DNA of 64,000 nt from Ehretia macrophylla. Lineage: Eukaryota > Streptophyta > Magnoliopsida > Boraginales > Ehretiaceae. The stretch spans positions 64,448,763-64,512,762 of the forward strand of contig CM075773.1 in NCBI GenBank assembly GCA_037974665.1, given 5' to 3'. Positions within the stretch are counted from its first letter, which is position 1, and the number at the start of each line of letters is the position of its first letter. Positions 60,107 to 64,000 of the stretch are shown here, in pieces. The notes beneath the pieces were generated by a model. The model did no database searches. It saw only the letters and a list, made by a program, of their open reading frames with translations, and had not been told where the DNA came from. Position numbers and translations under genes: made by a program.

Positions 60107-63100
60107 CTATTTATCATTTACATAGTCAAGGAGAAGCTTATCCAGCTCAAAATGGCGGCAAAGAAGTTTCTGCAATCCATAATGCAGGGGTGTTAAAGTC
60201 ACAAAAAGAATCAATCTAAAAGAAACAATGGGAGGATGCTGATTGACATTGCTTCTTTCAAGTGACAGGATGCCAAGTCAAAAATACTAAGATCCCAAGT
60301 AAGATTGTCAATGGATACAGATAGCACAAGAACGAGATTACGTCGTAGATCAAACCTGGTAGGGATCCAAACATAAATATCTCCTTACATGGAACAAAGA
60401 GACAGCTAGGTTTATTTCCAATGTACCCAATAATTACTGTTGAAGAGAATAAATAATATAACAAGTCCTTATCTAACAGCTTAAGCTTTTGGATGAGATG
60501 GTAATTCAATATGGTATTAGAACCTAGCACATGGGTTCATGTCTCATCACAATCCAATTTAAAACATTAAAATTGTCCACGTGCAAGGCTAAAAAACAAA
60601 CCCCTCCTGCACGTGCAAGGACATGTTGAAGACTATAAATACTATAACAAACCCCTCTCTAACAGTTTGAACTTTTAGATGAGGTGGTAATTGAATAATT
60701 ACCATTAGCTGCACAATGCCTCACAAGTGGAGAACATAGTCAATAAAATGCTTGAATTCAGAAATAAATGATCATACTATCAGAAATTTACACTATTGCT
60801 ATTGTATATTGACTAAAACATTGCACAATTTGGACACGGAGGCCAAGAAGCTGGAATCAGGAGAAATATTTTGGTTAGCTACATCCATCATCTTTGAGCT
60901 GTAAACTCTACCTTGTCAATCAGAATATCATGCAGACCTTCAGACATCCATTTCTGGGCACTTGAAACAAGTGATTATTCAGGACTACCATGTTTCTATT
61001 CAAATTATTAGAGATTGGCCTATGATGAGAAATTTATTATATCCAAATCTCTGAAGTACTGTAGGATTAGTGCGTTACCAATAAAAATCAAAATGTTATG
61101 TATCAAAGTAATGGTACAACTCGTTCAAAGCTCCAGGTGAATCTTTCAATTTGGATGAATCTCGCACTTGGCAATTTCCCCTAGTTGTTTCTTCTTGTAG
61201 TAATATATTTAAAAGTATTTTCTAAAGGGAATGAGGGAGGAATGCTACTTCTAGCCAAAACTTCAAACCAGCTACTTGATCCACATACAATTCTAATGAA
61301 ATTGATAAATCACTAGCCTGAATGGAACTATGTATTCTGCCTTCAGATTGCTGGCAATTAGTTCATGCAAACATAGTGAGATATGGCTAGACATGGAAAT
61401 CCACATTTTGCATATGAAAATTTAGCATGAAGAATAGTCAACAAATATTTTTATAAATAGCTCTTTTCCCAAAAAGCATCTTTGCGACTGAGCAATGTTG
61501 AAGCATTTGCACCAAGTATTTGTTAATAGAGTACCTTTGTTATGGGAGGATCAAAAGCTTTCCTCTCAAAATCCAGTTCAGGATATCGTTTGACCTCCAC
61601 GGCTCTCTCAAATAAGATATATGTTGGCAATTGGCTTATGCTCACTACACATGTTTTGAAAATTAATCAGTTAGTGACTGAAATTACCATTGCCCATTTC
61701 ATTAATTATTTGAAAATTCAGACAATATAAACTTCATATGAAGCTAAAAGAAGCTAAAATAGTAATAAGACAGGTACCCACCAAGAGATATTCCAAACTT
61801 CTCTGCAGCATTAGGAAAGAGTCCAAGATCAACTGTCCCGAAAGATAAATTTTTGTTTGAATATCTGTTAAGAAGTATAAGTAATGACAATGTTAAATTC
61901 AAGCAAGATTTGTAGAAATGGAGAAATCGTGAATTAAGGACAAACTAAATATTTTATAGAATGACACGGAGGCTGTCTAGCAGCAAAGTATGTCAGTCTC
62001 TCAGAGGAAGTATTGGTGCATGGCAAGGCCACTAACATAATTGAGAGTTCACGGAAGAATGAACTGGTGCATATGCAAGTAGATGTTGACAAAGCACGAA
62101 ATTCCACCTGCCAAAATTAGTCCTAGATTAAACCAGAGGTACAAAAGGAAGGAAAACGAAAAGGAAAACATATTCAAAAGAGTCAAAATAACATTGCACA
62201 ATCTACAGGAGCTATCAACCATGTTGATTTCATATAAATGGTCACCTTATAACCAACTTCCTTGCACTCATGAAGCATAAGTAAGTTGGAAAAATAAAAG
62301 AATTCTATTCAGTAATTTTCTTATATTACAAAATGAGTGTCTTGAGTCTCCCATAGAATGCAATGTTAAACAGGCACTTCAATTTCAATACAGTAATAAT
62401 GAATACATGCATCACCATCTACTCCAACAACACAAGTATACTTCCTATCACGTCTTCTAAAGAGTTTCATTTTCCTGATAGGCATGAAGAAGGTATACAC
62501 CAATAGTACGTCAGTAGGTTACTTTTTCATCAAGTTAACACCAGTAGGATAAGCAGTGAACAAGGCAAGTTTTCCAATTGACTCAAGTTATGTACACTAC
62601 CACCGCCACTAGACGCAAGCAAAAATGAAGATGCATGGAACATTGCCCATAGGATGTATTAGGGAGAGATGTATGCTAATTTGAAACTAACTGGCAGCAT
62701 TATCCATATTGATATAATCATAATCAGATGCACACCTTGGGCTAGCAGATTAATTCATTGTCATTCTGACTTTGAAGATGACAAATTGCCAAAACTGGTT
62801 TGATGCGATGCCTTTCTTCATGCAAACCGAATATCATTTTATTGTATGTGATTGTGTTTAACTAGAATTTCATTTCAATTCTCTCAAATAAATACTGTCT
62901 AGTATATAGTGCGCTACTTCACAGAAAAAAATAGTATATAGTGCACTAAGGGGAGATAATGTTTGCTCTCCATGCAACACATGTTTTGGCATGATTGACT
63001 ACAATTACAGTGACATGTAAAATCATCACGACTATAAAAAATAGATGAAAAAGGAAAGTAACTTATGCTTCTGAAGGACATCTCATTATATAGATGCTAC

Positions 63101-63327
63101 CAAGAATGTGATCGTTGGGAGAATTGGATCGAAATTCTAGTTACAATTAACTTAAAATTTCTTGCATGTTCCCTAAGTATACTAGACATTTAAGTTTAGC
63201 ACAAAGCAACATTGAATTACACAGACGTAAAAGTACGAGCCTATGTAACCAACCAGCCAAAATCTTGATGTGTTCCCTTCAGTAAGCAAAGCCTCCAACT
63301 GCAATGGTGTTAAGTGATTTGAGGTAC
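60107..63327 (-). CDS. TMX2: TMX2-like thioredoxin-fold membrane protein, 3' part
   Basis: Five exons join in phase: 63327-63254, 62107-62037, 61864-61782, 61644-61535, 60169-60107. They give TSNHLTPLQLEALLTEGNTS, VEFRALSTSTCICTS, IYSNKNLSFGTVDLGLFP, QLPTYILFERAVEV and a C-terminus HFELDKLLLDYVNDK. This order matches the lumenal thioredoxin-like domain of TMX2-type proteins, ER-membrane members of the PDI family. Where active thioredoxins have CxxC, this has STSTC, one cysteine, as is usual for TMX2, so a role other than classical disulfide exchange is likely. The first listed exon begins in mid-codon; upstream exons with the membrane spans must lie beyond the window. A TRIM element sits in the last intron. 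Confidence 0.88.
60438..60697 (+). mobile_element. TRIM retrotransposon, 260 bp, in last intron of TMX2-like gene
   Basis: Two 74-bp terminal direct repeats (60438-60511 and 60624-60697), both starting TGTTGAAGA and ending GGTAATTNAATA, are flanked by the perfect 5-bp TSD ATTAC (60433-60437 and 60698-60702). Immediately after the left repeat, TGGTATTAGAACC is a mutated initiator Met-tRNA primer site. About 110 bp of noncoding DNA separates the repeats. It lies antisense to the host gene within intron 61534-60170. Confidence 0.9.
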
Positions 63328-64000
63328 CTAGTCAAGTAAAGCATAAAAAAGAACTGGAACATCAACCAAAGAAATAATAGGAAACAAAACTGTTTGTATT
63401 TCTTGAACTAGTATTTTAAACCCACCAAACTTTGTCCAGTATCACCCAGTAAACTTTTTTCCATTCCAAATCACTCGCTCAACTTTCACTTGGTTCCAGC
63501 CATTCTGTCCATTTTCGAACTAACGTAATCAGTGCGTGATGAGTCACACAGCTCCTAAAACTAACAGCACTAAACACCTCAGATGCATCAGTACCAACCA
63601 CCTTCACCCACCCTCCTAGTCTCATAAACCAGAGCCACCCATCCTCTCTGGATCTCTCTTTTAGAGATAGAAAAGCTTGGTTTAGGTTCTACTAGCTTCA
63701 TTTCAATTCAGAGGATTGAAACTAGTGCCTAAAAGCCACAATACAAGAATAAACCCTGAGTCATCATTGTTCCCCTCGAGCCACCATTATTTGAACCGCA
63801 ATAATTGTCTAATGGTTTTCATTTAAGTTTGCTTTAATTTAATCCTTTTAGACATCCAAAAACATAGTGGAATCAGATAAATAAGGGAAAATCAACTGGC
63901 ATCAATTGCCAATTTGTAGTATAGATGGACAAATTATCAAAGAAAGGGATAATTGGGGTTCAATATTGAAAACAAGGACCAAATTAAAATAATTCTCGAA
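63328..64000. other. Intron of TMX2-like gene, no upstream exon found
   Basis: The next upstream exon must end in phase with the first two bases at 63327-63326, but I could not recognise it here. The sequence from about 63420 reads like a dispersed repeat (ACTTTCACTTGGTTCCAGCC), so the intron probably continues past the window. Confidence 0.4.

Overview
This is nuclear DNA from a eudicot plant: AT-rich, intron-bearing genes, and dense with transposable elements. The species cannot be fixed from sequence alone. Two genuine protein-coding genes are visible, both on the minus strand. The first (23022-30239) is a complete class III HD-Zip transcription factor of the ATHB-8/ATHB-15 clade. It has 18 coding exons, about 840 residues, and the family's miR165/166 target site split exactly by an intron. 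The second (60107-63327, running off the right edge) is the 3' part of a TMX2-like thioredoxin-fold membrane protein; five coding exons fit together in phase.

The rest is a layered record of transposition, much of it resolvable to the base through target-site duplications (TSDs). Region 1-1060 is a tandem array with a 46-49 bp basic unit and a 189 bp higher-order period. Region 1.8-6.2 kb holds a terminal-inverted-repeat (TIR) MITE, two foldback elements with perfect 9-bp TSDs, and a LINE tail. Region 10.0-14.5 kb is a three-level nest: a hAT element, split by a 9-bp-TSD foldback, itself split by a solo LTR. Region 14.7-16.5 kb is a second hAT element carrying a gene-like promoter and ORF plus a Tourist MITE. 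Region 17.4-22.6 kb is a full-length Ty1-copia element with 178-bp LTRs, primer binding site and polypurine tract. It is recently inserted but broken by stops and active-site changes, and it ends 451 bp from the HD-Zip stop codon.

From 31 to 59 kb there are no convincing genes. This tract holds more foldbacks (33.0, 37.5, 39.1, 40.0, 44.1, 47.3, 49.3 and 56.0 kb), hAT MITEs with perfect 8-bp TSDs (53.5, 54.8 kb), a probable Sirevirus-type LTR (50.6-52.1 kb) and microsatellites. A 260-bp TRIM retrotransposon sits in the last intron of the TMX2-like gene.

The strongest candidate for something undescribed is the set of foldback elements. Several independent copies have perfect or near-perfect 9-10 bp TSDs (Mutator-like). 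Their arms are built from repeated units resembling GTGCACNNNACCCCCTRTGG, and four have a strongly strand-biased poly-C/poly-G core next to a TA/TG microsatellite. Two different foldbacks entered the same target site in succession at 39-41 kb.
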